A stretch of DNA of 64,000 nucleotides, from positions 1 to 64,000 of the forward strand of contig NZ_JACCCY010000006.1 in the NCBI RefSeq assembly GCF_013409575.1, written 5' to 3'. Made by a program: the position numbers and the translations under genes. Positions 36,646 to 45,060 of the stretch are shown here, piece by piece (position 1 is the first letter of the stretch; each line of letters begins with the position of its first letter). The stretch is from Macellibacteroides fermentans. Its GTDB lineage: Bacteria; Bacteroidota; Bacteroidia; Bacteroidales; Tannerellaceae. A model generated the notes under the pieces. It worked only from the letters and a program-made list of their open reading frames with translations, searched no databases and had not been told where the DNA came from.

Positions 36646-37637
36646 TATAGGTTGATTTTTCTTATCCTGCCGGTAAGCTCTTCCATCCTCTCGATAATTT
36701 TATCGAATGTTTTTTTCTCTTTATCATAAATGAAACTCTCTTTCATGTTTTCGTAATCTTTTCTCCAACTCCCCATCAAGTGGTCGGGAGGACAAATCCG
36801 GATCTGAACAGGTTCGTGTGTTGTATAGTCAACATCCTTTATGCTGTTGAACTTTTGACGATGACTGACAACGGCTTTGTATAAGTCCGTATCTTGCAAC
36901 GCTGATTGAGCGAAAGAGCTATCCATCATCTTTTCCAAATCGTATAAATGTCTTGACATCCTATCCGTGCGTGGATTTTCCTTTTGATACTCCTCGTGCA
37001 ACAAGAATATTTTTTCCAAAAAGGTACGTTCCGGTAATACGGACTTAAAAAGTGACTTTATTTCGCTATCAATTTCAGGAAACCGGGAATGGATAAGCGT
37101 TGCAATTTCTCGATTTTCAAACGGCTCGTCAAGAGACATGGCACTGAACTCAATCTTGACAACCGGAAGGAGGTAATCTATTTTAGTCGGAAGAATACTT
37201 TTGTATTTTACTTCTACTAAAGTTACCATATCGCTACTGTTTTTTGTAACAAGCTCAATTTTATAACCTGTTATTCCTTCTGAAGAAAGTATACCATCTA
37301 ACTCGGGGAGCAACTTCTCTTCTATGTAATGGAAAGCTTCTCGGCGAATTTTTGTTCGTTGCTGATTGGTTTCTTCAGGTAGATCGAAAAACGAACGACT
37401 TATAGTCAAATCTATATCTTCACTGAAGCGACTAATCAATCCCCACGCTTTACTGAGGGAAGTTCCGCCCTTGAATTGCAGAAAATCCGCCCACGAAGAT
37501 TTTGACAATGCTGCCAAAATGGCCGTTACCCACCAATCCTTTTCAATTGCCTGTTCTGCTGAAATTTTTCTGGCCACTGCTGTTTGTTGTAGCAAAACCA
37601 TTTTTTCATCTTCGCTATAATTCAGCCAAATACTCAT
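36645..37637 (-). CDS. abiEii: AbiEii-type nucleotidyltransferase toxin (second AbiE pair)
   Basis: 330 residues from the ATG at 37637, chosen because it forms an ATGA overlap with the antitoxin stop; a start 45 bases earlier is possible but inside the antitoxin. Nucleotidyltransferase core: FLQFKGGTSLSKAWGLI and FSEDIDLTIS (about 55-80). Only distantly like the first AbiEii of this window. It is coupled upstream to its antitoxin and downstream to DUF4391 by a TAATG overlap, so the toxin is embedded in the restriction operon. Confidence 0.87.
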   Translation of the reverse strand: MSIWLNYSEDEKMVLLQQTAVARKISAEQAIEKDWWVTAILAALSKSSWADFLQFKGGTSLSKAWGLISRFSEDIDLTISRSFFDLPEETNQQRTKIRREAFHYIEEKLLPELDGILSSEGITGYKIELVTKNSSDMVTLVEVKYKSILPTKIDYLLPVVKIEFSAMSLDEPFENREIATLIHSRFPEIDSEIKSLFKSVLPERTFLEKIFLLHEEYQKENPRTDRMSRHLYDLEKMMDSSFAQSALQDTDLYKAVVSHRQKFNSIKDVDYTTHEPVQIRICPPDHLMGSWRKDYENMKESFIYDKEKKTFDKIIERMEELTGRIRKINL

Positions 37638-38251
37638 TCTGTTACTGTTTTTATGATTGGTAATAGCAATTCTTTCATCCATACCGGCGACAGGTATAAA
37701 TCGTGCATCATTGTTGCTCGCTCTTCGGCATCACTCTCCGAAAGAAGCTTACTTATTTTGTCCTTTATTTCGTCCGTTACCTGATTTTCTCCAAGTTCTT
37801 TTAGTGCAATAATTATCAATGGCAGAAGCTTACCCTTGAATTGAAAGTTTTTCTGAACAACATTTTTGAAAATAATATTTCTTTCGCCAACTTGCACTTT
37901 TCGCTTAGCTCCGTTGGTAATATATACGGCGTTCATCGGTACTTGAGTAGAAAAGCCCAAAATATTTAAGGCAGTATCACCGGTTGGCATAATCTGAGCC
38001 CTGTCTCGTTCGGCTATTTTGTGGGCAATTTGGTCAATCGTAGGGTGCAGAACACCAAATTGCGTTTTTATGGGATTCATATAGATGCCGGTTGCCACAC
38101 GAACAATGATGCCTTCATTTTGCAGACGGGATAACGTTCGGGTAACAAGGCTATCATTATTTAAATCTTCAAAATCACGCACAGTGAACAAGTCGCCTTT
38201 CTTAAAGCGAGTTACTCGATCTCTAACTTTTTGTGAAATATTCTCTTCCAT
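37634..38251 (-). CDS. abiEi: AbiEi-type antitoxin, DUF6088 (second AbiE pair)
   Basis: 205 residues. The N-terminal winged helix (VTRFKKGDLFTVRDFEDLNN, VTRTLSRLQNEGIIVRV) should bind DNA; the rest is of the DUF6088 type (MPTGDTALNILGFSTQVP). Begins 60 bases after the helicase gene with its own promoter and inverted-repeat operator (38270-38305), so toxin, DUF4391, mod and res can be expressed from a promoter under antitoxin control. Confidence 0.85.
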   Translation of the reverse strand: MEENISQKVRDRVTRFKKGDLFTVRDFEDLNNDSLVTRTLSRLQNEGIIVRVATGIYMNPIKTQFGVLHPTIDQIAHKIAERDRAQIMPTGDTALNILGFSTQVPMNAVYITNGAKRKVQVGERNIIFKNVVQKNFQFKGKLLPLIIIALKELGENQVTDEIKDKISKLLSESDAEERATMMHDLYLSPVWMKELLLPIIKTVTE

Positions 38252-38269
38252 TATTAAACCCCAATAATA

Positions 38270-38305
38270 TTGTCCGAAATATTCGGTAGATTTCGGACAA
38301 AGATA
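38270..38305 (-). promoter_or_regulatory. Promoter and operator of the second AbiE pair
   Basis: The minus strand has the -7 box TATCTTTG at 38298-38305. A perfect 11-bp inverted repeat, TTGTCCGAAAT (38270-38280) and ATTTCGGACAA (38290-38300), 9 bases apart, overlaps the box and the expected start site. It is the best candidate site for the DUF6088 antitoxin. Confidence 0.7.
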
Positions 38306-38310
38306 AAGAA

Positions 38311-41300
38311 TTATTTCCGCTTGACAACAACAAATGCCACAATATCAAAATCGCTTTGTGAGGTAACCCCTTCGGCATTGAGCGAAACTAATTCTGTAGA
38401 GAAAAACGAAGCAGCACCTACCTCTTGCGATTTACCGATAACGCTCTCAATGGCTAACTGAAAAGCGGACGAATAGGCTTTCATATTGGCATAGTTCTTT
38501 GTCTCTCTTTTCAGTTGTTGCGCTAACTCTGCCAGCACTTCCGTTTTGCCCTGACACAGTTTTTTCAGGTAATCCAGACAACGTTTTCCCTGCATATAGC
38601 CTAAAACCGTTTCTCCATCTTCGCCCATATACACCAAATAATAGGGAGCCAACAGACTTTGGCCTTTTTGTTGTACAGAGCTACGCATACAGAAAATAGT
38701 GCCGGGCGGTATATCTTCATCGTCTATTTCGACCACGGTATGGACGCCCAACGGAATATCCTGCAAATCGGCAAGGTGGTTTTTCTCGTATTCCATAATA
38801 TCCATTCGGAAATCGTTCATGTTGGTGTCTGTAATGGTTATTCCTCCTTGAATGTCTTCCAAATCGAGTACTGTACTTTGGAGTTGCTCCAACTGTTTAC
38901 GACGATATTCCAAATCGGTCATTTCGTCGTTTTCGTTCATCTCTATGAGATTCTCCTCTCCGGTAGCGGAAATATCGAGTAAGACCATCTTCCCTTTCAC
39001 CCGGCTCTCTAAGTTGATATATTCATTCAGCTCCATATTCGGCCAGAAATTGACCAACTGGATTTGTTCATTCTTGGAGCCTAAGCGGTCGATACGACCG
39101 AAACGTTGAATGATACGCACCGGATTCCAATGAATATCATAGTTTACCAAATAGTCACAATCTTGCAGGTTTTGTCCTTCCGAAATACAATCGGTGGCAA
39201 TGAGCAGGTCTATCTCTCTTTTGACATTCGGATAGGTTTTATCACGCTCTTTTGAATAAGGCGAGAAATGAGTAAGCAGTTCGTTCATCTCTTTCCTTTC
39301 TATATCAGGGAAGTTTGTTTTATTTGTCCCGCTTCCTTTTATCAAAGCGGTAAATAAGCCATATTCATCCAATATCCATTCTGACAATTCTTGATAAAGA
39401 TAGGTAGCCGTATCCGCAAAAGCGGTAAAAACAATGACTTTTTTATTGTCTTCGTTGATCGGGTTTTCTATTTTGCGGGCGATGACCTCTTTCAGTCGTG
39501 TCAGTTTTTCATCACGAGCAGCCGATATGGTGGCGGCACTCTCCATTAGCTTTGTAAGTGTATCGCGGTCGTATTCTAACTCTTGTCGCCATTTTACCAA
39601 ATCAATATCTTGAAGTAATACTTTTACCTTGTTGCCAATCAAATAATCACTTTCATCCTCTTCTATATCAACATTATCTATGGTAATGGATTTATCCGAC
39701 AATTCGGATATATGTTCTATCTTGTATAAATTTTGATTGACTTGCTCTAATAGCGCTTTTACACTCAGATAAAAAGAATAAATGGAACTCTCCATCCGTT
39801 TCAGGTAATTCACCCGCATAAGGTCAACTAAGTTCTTTTCCCGGTCGGACTGCGTAAAAACACTTCCCGTACTCAACTGATAGTCATATTTTGCCGCATA
39901 TTCCGCTTTTTTCTCCTCTTTCAGTGAAGATACGGGCGAGTAATTTGCCAGATTCAGCTTCCGAATAGCATTGTTGATGTTACGTAACGAAGGAAACAGT
40001 TGTTCACTGTCGATATCGGTTTTTTCGTTTATCGGTCTCAGACGGGTCGGAAACCTTCCCACATCCGCCGAATCGTAATATTTCACGATATGCTTGCGTG
40101 AACGGGCGATAGTAAGCATGTCCAATAGTTTGAAATAACGATTATCCAACCGGTCGAACAACTCGTTTATATTCCGATCCGAATATTTTGCCCAATCGGA
40201 AAACTGCCGCTGCGCCAGCTTCATTACGTTGGATATATTATCTATGCCCTCTTCTTCGAATACGCTGTCGTCGCCTTCCGTGATAAACGATATTTGGTTT
40301 TTGAGATCATTCATCCGGTTGTTCACCGGTGTCGCCGAAAGCATCAACAGTTTTGTTTTTACACCCTTTTTGATGACTTCATTCATCATTCGGGCATAAC
40401 GGGTCATTTCGCCTTTAGAGGGATAATTATTCCGGAAATTGTGTGATTCGTCAATGACCACCAAGTCGTAGTTTGCCCAATTGATAGCGGCAAGGTCTAT
40501 ATCGCCCGACTTTCCACGAAGACGGGTTAAGTCGGTGTGACATAATACATCGTAGTTGAAACGGTCGTTGATAAGAATGTTGCGTTTGTCATTCTGTGTA
40601 TAAACCGTCCAGTTGTCGCGCAATTTTTTGGGACAAAGAACAAGCACCCGGTCGTTTCGCAATTCATAATATTTGATAACGGCAAGTGCCTCAAAGGTTT
40701 TACCCAGCCCCACACTATCAGCTATGATACAACCGCCATACTTCTCTATCTTCTCAATGGCTCCCATTACTCCATCTTGCTGAAATTTGTAGAGCTTTTT
40801 CCAAATCTCCTTTTCCTTAAAGCCGGTCTTGGATTTAAAGATCTTATCGTCGGCAAAGTCAACGATAGAGTAGTGGAACAGATGGTGCAATATCATGTAA
40901 TAGACTGAATCGGGAGAATAATCCCTATATCCCTTTTTCAGTTCTTCAATAGCCAATTTTGTGATCTCCTTAGTCAGGGTTGAGTCCGTCCAAGTCTGAT
41001 CATATATCTGTTTGAGTTGGACAACTTCATTATTCCCGTCTTGTAAAATATGTTGCTGCGGATTTTTAGCGCCGATAAAACCTAAGGTGTCTGCACTGAA
41101 ATCTGCCATCCCTGAATGAATCACACAACCTTCATTCTCTTTTTCAACAAAAATCAACTTAAATCCAAAAGCATTGGGAACTTTAAGCGCACGGATGCGG
41201 CTTCTTTCAAGGATACGGCTGCACTCTTCGGCTGCCGTTCTCAACAGCAGTTGTCTTTTAAGCTCTCCCTCCTCAGTCGCACCCCAAAATGAATTATCCA

Positions 41301-41511
41301 TCGCAATGGAGACTCCATTTGCTTTATTTGTTTGCGGATTGGTCAAAAGTAAAATGTTTAGCCCCTTGACATGTTTCATCTTTTCACGCAAAAGATAAAA
41401 AGCATAGATGCTGAACATCCCGGTACTAATAGAGACAATCGTGCTATTGTCTATTCTCTGTGATAATTCATTCTCGACCGTCCGGCCTTGCTTGTTATCT
41501 AATATCTTCAT
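38311..41511 (-). CDS. SNF2-type helicase of the composite defence operon
   Basis: 1066 residues. The N-terminal 200 residues (STGMFSIYAFYLL, VIHSGMADFSADTLGF) resemble the PLD-like domain seen in related helicases, but no HxK motif is evident. Helicase motifs: ADSVGLGKTFEALAV (about 265), VVIDESHNFRN (about 355), MLSATPVNNRM (about 393), and the C-terminal lobe with SEGQNLQDCDYLVNYD (about 775) and RFGRIDRLGSK (about 800). The linked xre gene lies 14 bases upstream and AbiEi 60 bases downstream. It could translocate on DNA for the Mod-Res complex or license it. Confidence 0.87.
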   Translation of the reverse strand: MKILDNKQGRTVENELSQRIDNSTIVSISTGMFSIYAFYLLREKMKHVKGLNILLLTNPQTNKANGVSIAMDNSFWGATEEGELKRQLLLRTAAEECSRILERSRIRALKVPNAFGFKLIFVEKENEGCVIHSGMADFSADTLGFIGAKNPQQHILQDGNNEVVQLKQIYDQTWTDSTLTKEITKLAIEELKKGYRDYSPDSVYYMILHHLFHYSIVDFADDKIFKSKTGFKEKEIWKKLYKFQQDGVMGAIEKIEKYGGCIIADSVGLGKTFEALAVIKYYELRNDRVLVLCPKKLRDNWTVYTQNDKRNILINDRFNYDVLCHTDLTRLRGKSGDIDLAAINWANYDLVVIDESHNFRNNYPSKGEMTRYARMMNEVIKKGVKTKLLMLSATPVNNRMNDLKNQISFITEGDDSVFEEEGIDNISNVMKLAQRQFSDWAKYSDRNINELFDRLDNRYFKLLDMLTIARSRKHIVKYYDSADVGRFPTRLRPINEKTDIDSEQLFPSLRNINNAIRKLNLANYSPVSSLKEEKKAEYAAKYDYQLSTGSVFTQSDREKNLVDLMRVNYLKRMESSIYSFYLSVKALLEQVNQNLYKIEHISELSDKSITIDNVDIEEDESDYLIGNKVKVLLQDIDLVKWRQELEYDRDTLTKLMESAATISAARDEKLTRLKEVIARKIENPINEDNKKVIVFTAFADTATYLYQELSEWILDEYGLFTALIKGSGTNKTNFPDIERKEMNELLTHFSPYSKERDKTYPNVKREIDLLIATDCISEGQNLQDCDYLVNYDIHWNPVRIIQRFGRIDRLGSKNEQIQLVNFWPNMELNEYINLESRVKGKMVLLDISATGEENLIEMNENDEMTDLEYRRKQLEQLQSTVLDLEDIQGGITITDTNMNDFRMDIMEYEKNHLADLQDIPLGVHTVVEIDDEDIPPGTIFCMRSSVQQKGQSLLAPYYLVYMGEDGETVLGYMQGKRCLDYLKKLCQGKTEVLAELAQQLKRETKNYANMKAYSSAFQLAIESVIGKSQEVGAASFFSTELVSLNAEGVTSQSDFDIVAFVVVKRK

Positions 41512-41524
41512 GCTTCGGCAGGTA

Positions 41525-41737
41525 TTACTCTTTAGTCGTATTAAATAACACTCTCACATCCACATCCAATGCTTCCGCTATAAGCCCGAACACCTCTACC
41601 GAGGGCTGCGCTTTGTTAGAACACCATCGGGATATGGTTGTTTCATTTTTAGCTATTCTCTCCGCAAGCCAGCGATTGGTTTTGCCTTTTTCAGCTAAAA
41701 CGACCTTAATTCTATTTGTGACTTTTCTCTCTGACAT
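41525..41737 (-). CDS. Xre-family regulator of the composite defence operon
   Basis: 70 residues, a single HTH_3 (Cro/CI-type) domain: LAEKGKTNRWLAERIAKNET and TISRWCSNKAQPSVEVFGLI. First gene of the minus-strand operon, 13 bases before the helicase, probably an autorepressor. Promoter box TATATTTG at 41777-41784. Confidence 0.85.
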   Translation of the reverse strand: MSERKVTNRIKVVLAEKGKTNRWLAERIAKNETTISRWCSNKAQPSVEVFGLIAEALDVDVRVLFNTTKE

Positions 41738-41776
41738 ACTTGTCTTATTTAGTCAAACATTTGATGTTATTAGATG

Positions 41777-41784
41777 CAAATATA
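41777..41784 (-). promoter_or_regulatory. xre-helicase promoter, -7 box
   Basis: The minus strand reads TATATTTG, a perfect TAnnTTTG match, with a leader of about 33 bases to the xre ATG. It drives the whole seven-gene operon unless the internal AbiE promoter contributes. Confidence 0.55.
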
Positions 41785-41852
41785 GCGTTTTTATTTAAAC
41801 TAAATCGTATAACATTCAATTTATCATACAATCATAGGACAAGGCTGCATTA

Positions 41853-41898
41853 GTGCAAGGTGCAAGTATCTATATATAGATAAACTTGCACCTTGCAC
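41853..41898. repeat. Long inverted repeat with internal direct repeats
   Basis: GTGCAAGGTGCAAGT (41853-41867) and ACTTGCACCTTGCAC (41884-41898) are perfect complements; each arm contains GTGCAAG twice. The centre is itself palindromic (ATCTATATATAGAT). It lies upstream of xre on the border of the ICE. Could be an operator, a terminus, or a structured RNA. Confidence 0.6.
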
Positions 41899-41949
41899 CA
41901 ATATTAAGATATTGTGATTCAGAATAGTTGTTGATTCAAAAATAAGTTG

Positions 41950-42167
41950 TAACTTTGAACCTGAGTTTTATGCAGACAAATTGCGGACAATAGTAGCCAG
42001 AACTGCCAAAATAAAGAGCAGAAATGGGAACTAACCTAATTTGTACCCCATAGAGATCTTTGAGAAGATAATTCACTGAATATTAACGGTCTGATGTATT
42101 AAGTTCATAATCCGTCCGGACCGCCAACGGAAAGGTCTTGATAATGTAAATTATCAAGACCTTTTTT
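41950..42167 (+). ncRNA. Candidate small untranslated RNA
   Basis: TAACTTTG at 41950-41957 fits the -7 consensus, with TTG 19 bases upstream (41928-41930). No frame of note follows; about 200 bases later a strong hairpin plus T run (42131-42167) would end the transcript. The interior has potential stems (ACGGTC with GACCG, about 42086-42122). No known RNA family is recognised. Confidence 0.35.
42131..42167. terminator. Strong terminator
   Basis: AAAGGTCTTGATAAT, loop GTAA, ATTATCAAGACCTTT: a perfect 15-bp stem, followed by TTTCTTTTT on the plus strand. It separates ICE-side DNA from the repeat-rich border. Confidence 0.85.
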
Positions 42168-42831
42168 CTTTTTATGCACAATCGCATTTCTTATTTTGGA
42201 TCAACCCCAAGAATCCACTCCATCTACTTTCAATTTTACACATTAACTTTCTCTACGAAACTTGAATTTGCAAAAATGAACTGTCATCTGTCATTTTATG
42301 TGCCGAAACCCTTTGTGTACCTGTGTTTCGGGTATGACAGATGTCTTGTGACAGATACAGATCATCTGTCATCCATCATTAATTTCAAGGCGGATTTTGG
42401 GGAAATGCCTGGAGTTTCTGTATAACGATGGACGATTAGACTACTTTATCAGTTTAATACTTCATAAAGTGCCTGCACAAATAGGCAGTAGTAGTCCGCT
42501 TCTAACGATGAAGTATCTGTAACACGTATACAAACTATTCCAAAGACTTAAGGCAACTATTCGTTTGACAGCTGTTCAACGCAAAGTCAACAATTGTATA
42601 CCTTGCGTTCAACATATGTCAAACGCAAAGTACACAATTGTCAAACGAATAGTTGTTCGTACTCAAAAAATTAGAATCCCTAAGGATACGCACTAGTAGA
42701 TAGAGAGGTTGAGGTTAGCTTTCCGCTAGCCGCGATATTCGGAATCATTATTAAAATAACAAAAAACGTCCGGTTAAAGCGAATGTTTTTGTAATTTTGG
42801 ATTTCAACAACCAAGCAAAATAGAAACGAAT
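42168..42831. other. Gene-free border region with clustered inverted repeats
   Basis: No credible gene. At about 42285-42380 the words CTGTCAT and ATGACAG occur repeatedly in both orientations, around a CCGAAAC/GTTTCGG stem. At 42554-42570 and 42639-42655, CAACTATTCGTTTGACA and its exact complement bracket three copies of TGTYNAACGCAAAG-type words (one inverted). A frame of 83 codons at 42174 has no support. This may be an old mobile-element remnant, a MITE-like repeat or the ICE attachment area. Confidence 0.5.
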
Positions 42832-43077
42832 ATGAAAGTATCAATTGAAATAAGCTATTACCCACTTTTGGAAGATTATAAACCTACCATCAAGAAATTT
42901 ATTGCAGCATTGGAAGCTAATCCGGCTATTACTGTAAAACCGAACAGCATGTCCACCCATATTTTTGGAGAATTCGACCAAACCATGTCGGCCGTAACCC
43001 AATGTATAAAGGATGCCTTCGAAGTGCCCAGCAGTATATTTGTACTTAAGGTAATGAATCTGGACCGGAATAAATAA
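42832..43077 (+). CDS. Thiamine-binding/YkoF-type small protein
   Basis: 81 residues; a compact ferredoxin-like fold of the MTH1187/YkoF type is suggested by VSIEISYYPLLEDYKPTIKK and MSTHIFGEFDQTM. Proteins of this family bind thiamine or pyrimidine precursors. First of two genes, 1 base before the next. First clearly chromosomal gene right of the ICE border. Confidence 0.7.
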   Translation: MKVSIEISYYPLLEDYKPTIKKFIAALEANPAITVKPNSMSTHIFGEFDQTMSAVTQCIKDAFEVPSSIFVLKVMNLDRNK

Positions 43078-43078
43078 A

Positions 43079-43390
43079 ATGTCTTCTCCCAAAATAGAAA
43101 GAGAAAAGAGGACGGCCGAGTTGATGATACGGCTGTATTGCCGTAAAAAGGAAAAGAACCAAGAGCTTTGCGATTCATGCAAAGCCTTGATGGAATATGC
43201 CTTTGCCCGGCTGGACAGATGCCCATTCGGCGAAAATAAAACGGCTTGTAAACAGTGTACGGTACATTGTTACAAGCCGCAAATGCGCGAAAAGATGAAA
43301 CAGGTGATGCGTTATGCCGGTCCCCGGATGTTACTCTACTCTCCCGGAGCAGCATTAAGGCATATGATAGAGTCATTGTTCTCAAAATAA
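43079..43390 (+). CDS. Nitrous-oxide-stimulated promoter family protein
   Basis: 103 residues, Cys-rich: CDSC (about 34), CPFGENKTACKQCTVHCYKP (about 54-73) and YAGPRMLLYSP. This is the pattern of the PF11756 family, named after a promoter and without known function; the cysteines suggest a metal or Fe-S site. Translated with the preceding gene (1-base gap) and followed by a terminator. Confidence 0.75.
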   Translation: MSSPKIEREKRTAELMIRLYCRKKEKNQELCDSCKALMEYAFARLDRCPFGENKTACKQCTVHCYKPQMREKMKQVMRYAGPRMLLYSPGAALRHMIESLFSK

Positions 43391-43392
43391 TG

Positions 43393-43430
43393 AAGCCCCA
43401 AAGTGTATTTAGTACACCCCGGGGCTTTTA
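43393..43430 (+). terminator. Terminator
   Basis: AAGCCCC with GGGGCTT, with an inner GTGTA/TACAC stem, followed by TTATTT. Confidence 0.65.
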
Positions 43431-43446
43431 TTTGGATTGTGATGCA

Positions 43447-43773
43447 TCATTTTTTTAGAAAGCAAGTCTTAAGGACAATGCTGCTTCCGTCGATCTTGCA
43501 ATCTACTTCTTCCGGATTTTCTGTAAGTCGTATGCTTTTCACTTTGGTTCCACGCTTGATAACCATGGACGAACCTTTTACTTTTAAATCTTTGATAACC
43601 GTAACCGAGTCGCCATCCTCCAAAAGGGCGCCGTTGCTGTCTTTTGCAACTTCAACGTGTTCCTGCACATCATTTTCAGACCATTCATAACTACAATCCG
43701 GACAAACATTGGTTGTGCCATCAAAATAGGTGTTGTCCATGTTGCACTTCGGACAGTTGGAAATTTCACTCAT
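43447..43773 (-). CDS. yjdM: YjdM/PhnA-family zinc-ribbon protein
   Basis: 108 residues: zinc ribbon CPKCNMDNTYFDG...CPDCSYEW at 8-30, then the PhnA domain with LEDGDSVTVIKDLKVKGSS. The family is often labelled alkylphosphonate utilisation, but its role is not settled. Stand-alone minus-strand gene convergent with the preceding pair. Confidence 0.88.
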   Translation of the reverse strand: MSEISNCPKCNMDNTYFDGTTNVCPDCSYEWSENDVQEHVEVAKDSNGALLEDGDSVTVIKDLKVKGSSMVIKRGTKVKSIRLTENPEEVDCKIDGSSIVLKTCFLKK

Positions 43774-43959
43774 AATTCTAATTTTAAAATGAGCGGCAAA
43801 GATAGGGATATTACTTCTTACCTTTTAGGTAAAATGAGGCATAGTGTTAATTCTTTTTAATTATCTTCGCTGCCAGTTTACATTTTAAGGTTTCGAACAT
43901 CTATATATGTATAAGAACAATATGATTTATTTCTTTTATTCACATAATACAAAAGAGAT

Positions 43960-45060
43960 ATGAAAAAGTTTAAGACAATTGCAATAATCGCTGTATTTAC
44001 ATTTATTGTATCAGGATTTACAGCGTGTATGTCGCCATATTATACAACAGACGAACAGGTGGTTTATGATAATCCAGACTGGGCGCCTCCTTATTATAGT
44101 GGCGTAAGGTATTATTATATTCCCGATATTGAGGTTTATTATGATCTGGGTGAACGAGTGTTTATTTACCTCGATAATGGTTATTGGCGTTACTCACGTA
44201 TTCTTCCGGGAATGTATGCCGGATTTAACCTGCGTGATTGTTATTCCATCGCCTTGAATGTAAGGGTGTATGAGCCTTGGAAACATCATCAGTATTATGT
44301 ATCCAACTATCCACGTTATTACTATAGAGATTATTACGACAGAAGTAATATTCCTTACGTAAGAGGATATAACGAAAATACGAGAAGTGCGTTTTTCTGG
44401 AAGAACAACGAACGTAATCGTGCCCGCGATTGGAACGACGAAAGCATACGTAACGGCCGTGAGTTTAAATATTCGAAAGAGGATAAGGCCCGACAGATTA
44501 AACCTACTCAGCCCGCAAGATCTTCCAGATCGGCAGGTAATTCCAATTCGAATGTGAATCGTCAGCAAGACAATCGGAACGGGAATGCGAATGTAACAAA
44601 TCCACGTCCGTCCGGAAACGTAAACGACCGTTCAACAACGCCCAACCGCTCAAGCAGAAGTGGTAACAATACAATTGAACGTAATAATGCTACGGATCGT
44701 TCCAATGTAGGAGGTGCAAGCGAAACGAATCGTTCCAATTCAAACAACCGGAGCAATAACGATGATCGTTCAGGTTCTGTAAACAGATCTAATGAGAATC
44801 AGAACAGACAAAATAATGCTTCGGAAGCTGTTAAGGATTCGCAACATACCAATTATTACGGACGTCAGATTGGTCAGCCTGTAAAGGTGGAACGTCAGAT
44901 GAGGAAAGAAGAACAGAACGTTACCCGGAGCGAATCAAACAACAGTAGTCGCAGTTCACGCAGCAGTGTAAGTAACAGTTCTCGTAGTAATACAGAAACG
45001 AAAAGCACCGAAAGCAAAACTTCTACGGAAACAAAACGTACAGAAGTAAGACGCAGATAA
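43960..45060 (+). CDS. Lipoprotein with Tyr-rich head and Asn/Ser/Arg-rich tail
   Basis: 366 residues. Signal peptide with lipobox FTAC at about 20-23, so exported and lipid-anchored. Residues 25-150 are Tyr-rich (YYTTDEQVVYDNPDWAPPYY, YYRDYYDR) and may be a folded domain; residues 165-366 are low-complexity and dominated by Asn, Ser, Arg, Thr and Gln. No enzymatic motif. The tail is probably disordered and could bind polyanions or the cell surface. Family not recognised. Confidence 0.7.
   Translation: MKKFKTIAIIAVFTFIVSGFTACMSPYYTTDEQVVYDNPDWAPPYYSGVRYYYIPDIEVYYDLGERVFIYLDNGYWRYSRILPGMYAGFNLRDCYSIALNVRVYEPWKHHQYYVSNYPRYYYRDYYDRSNIPYVRGYNENTRSAFFWKNNERNRARDWNDESIRNGREFKYSKEDKARQIKPTQPARSSRSAGNSNSNVNRQQDNRNGNANVTNPRPSGNVNDRSTTPNRSSRSGNNTIERNNATDRSNVGGASETNRSNSNNRSNNDDRSGSVNRSNENQNRQNNASEAVKDSQHTNYYGRQIGQPVKVERQMRKEEQNVTRSESNNSSRSSRSSVSNSSRSNTETKSTESKTSTETKRTEVRRR

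Noticed and set aside
30963-41511. Assignment of the restriction operon to DISARM or BREX
   Set aside because: DrmA/DrmB or PglZ/BrxC-type genes are absent; the Mod and Res motif order is that of type III restriction. The helicase alone does not make it DISARM.
42103-42126. TTCATAATCCGTCCGGACCGCCA, which looks like the 3' end of a tRNA and thus an ICE attachment site
   Set aside because: No matching T-stem, anticodon arm or 5' acceptor strand lies upstream, and T-loop position 58 is not A. No direct repeat of it was found elsewhere in the window. It may still be a fragment, but it is not reported as tRNA or att site.
1-42167. An integrase gene for the ICE
   Set aside because: No tyrosine or serine recombinase was found in any frame of the element part; it must lie left of the window if the element is complete.
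42174-42425. An 83-codon open frame
   Set aside because: It runs through the repeat cluster, has no recognisable domain and no promoter or start context; judged non-coding.
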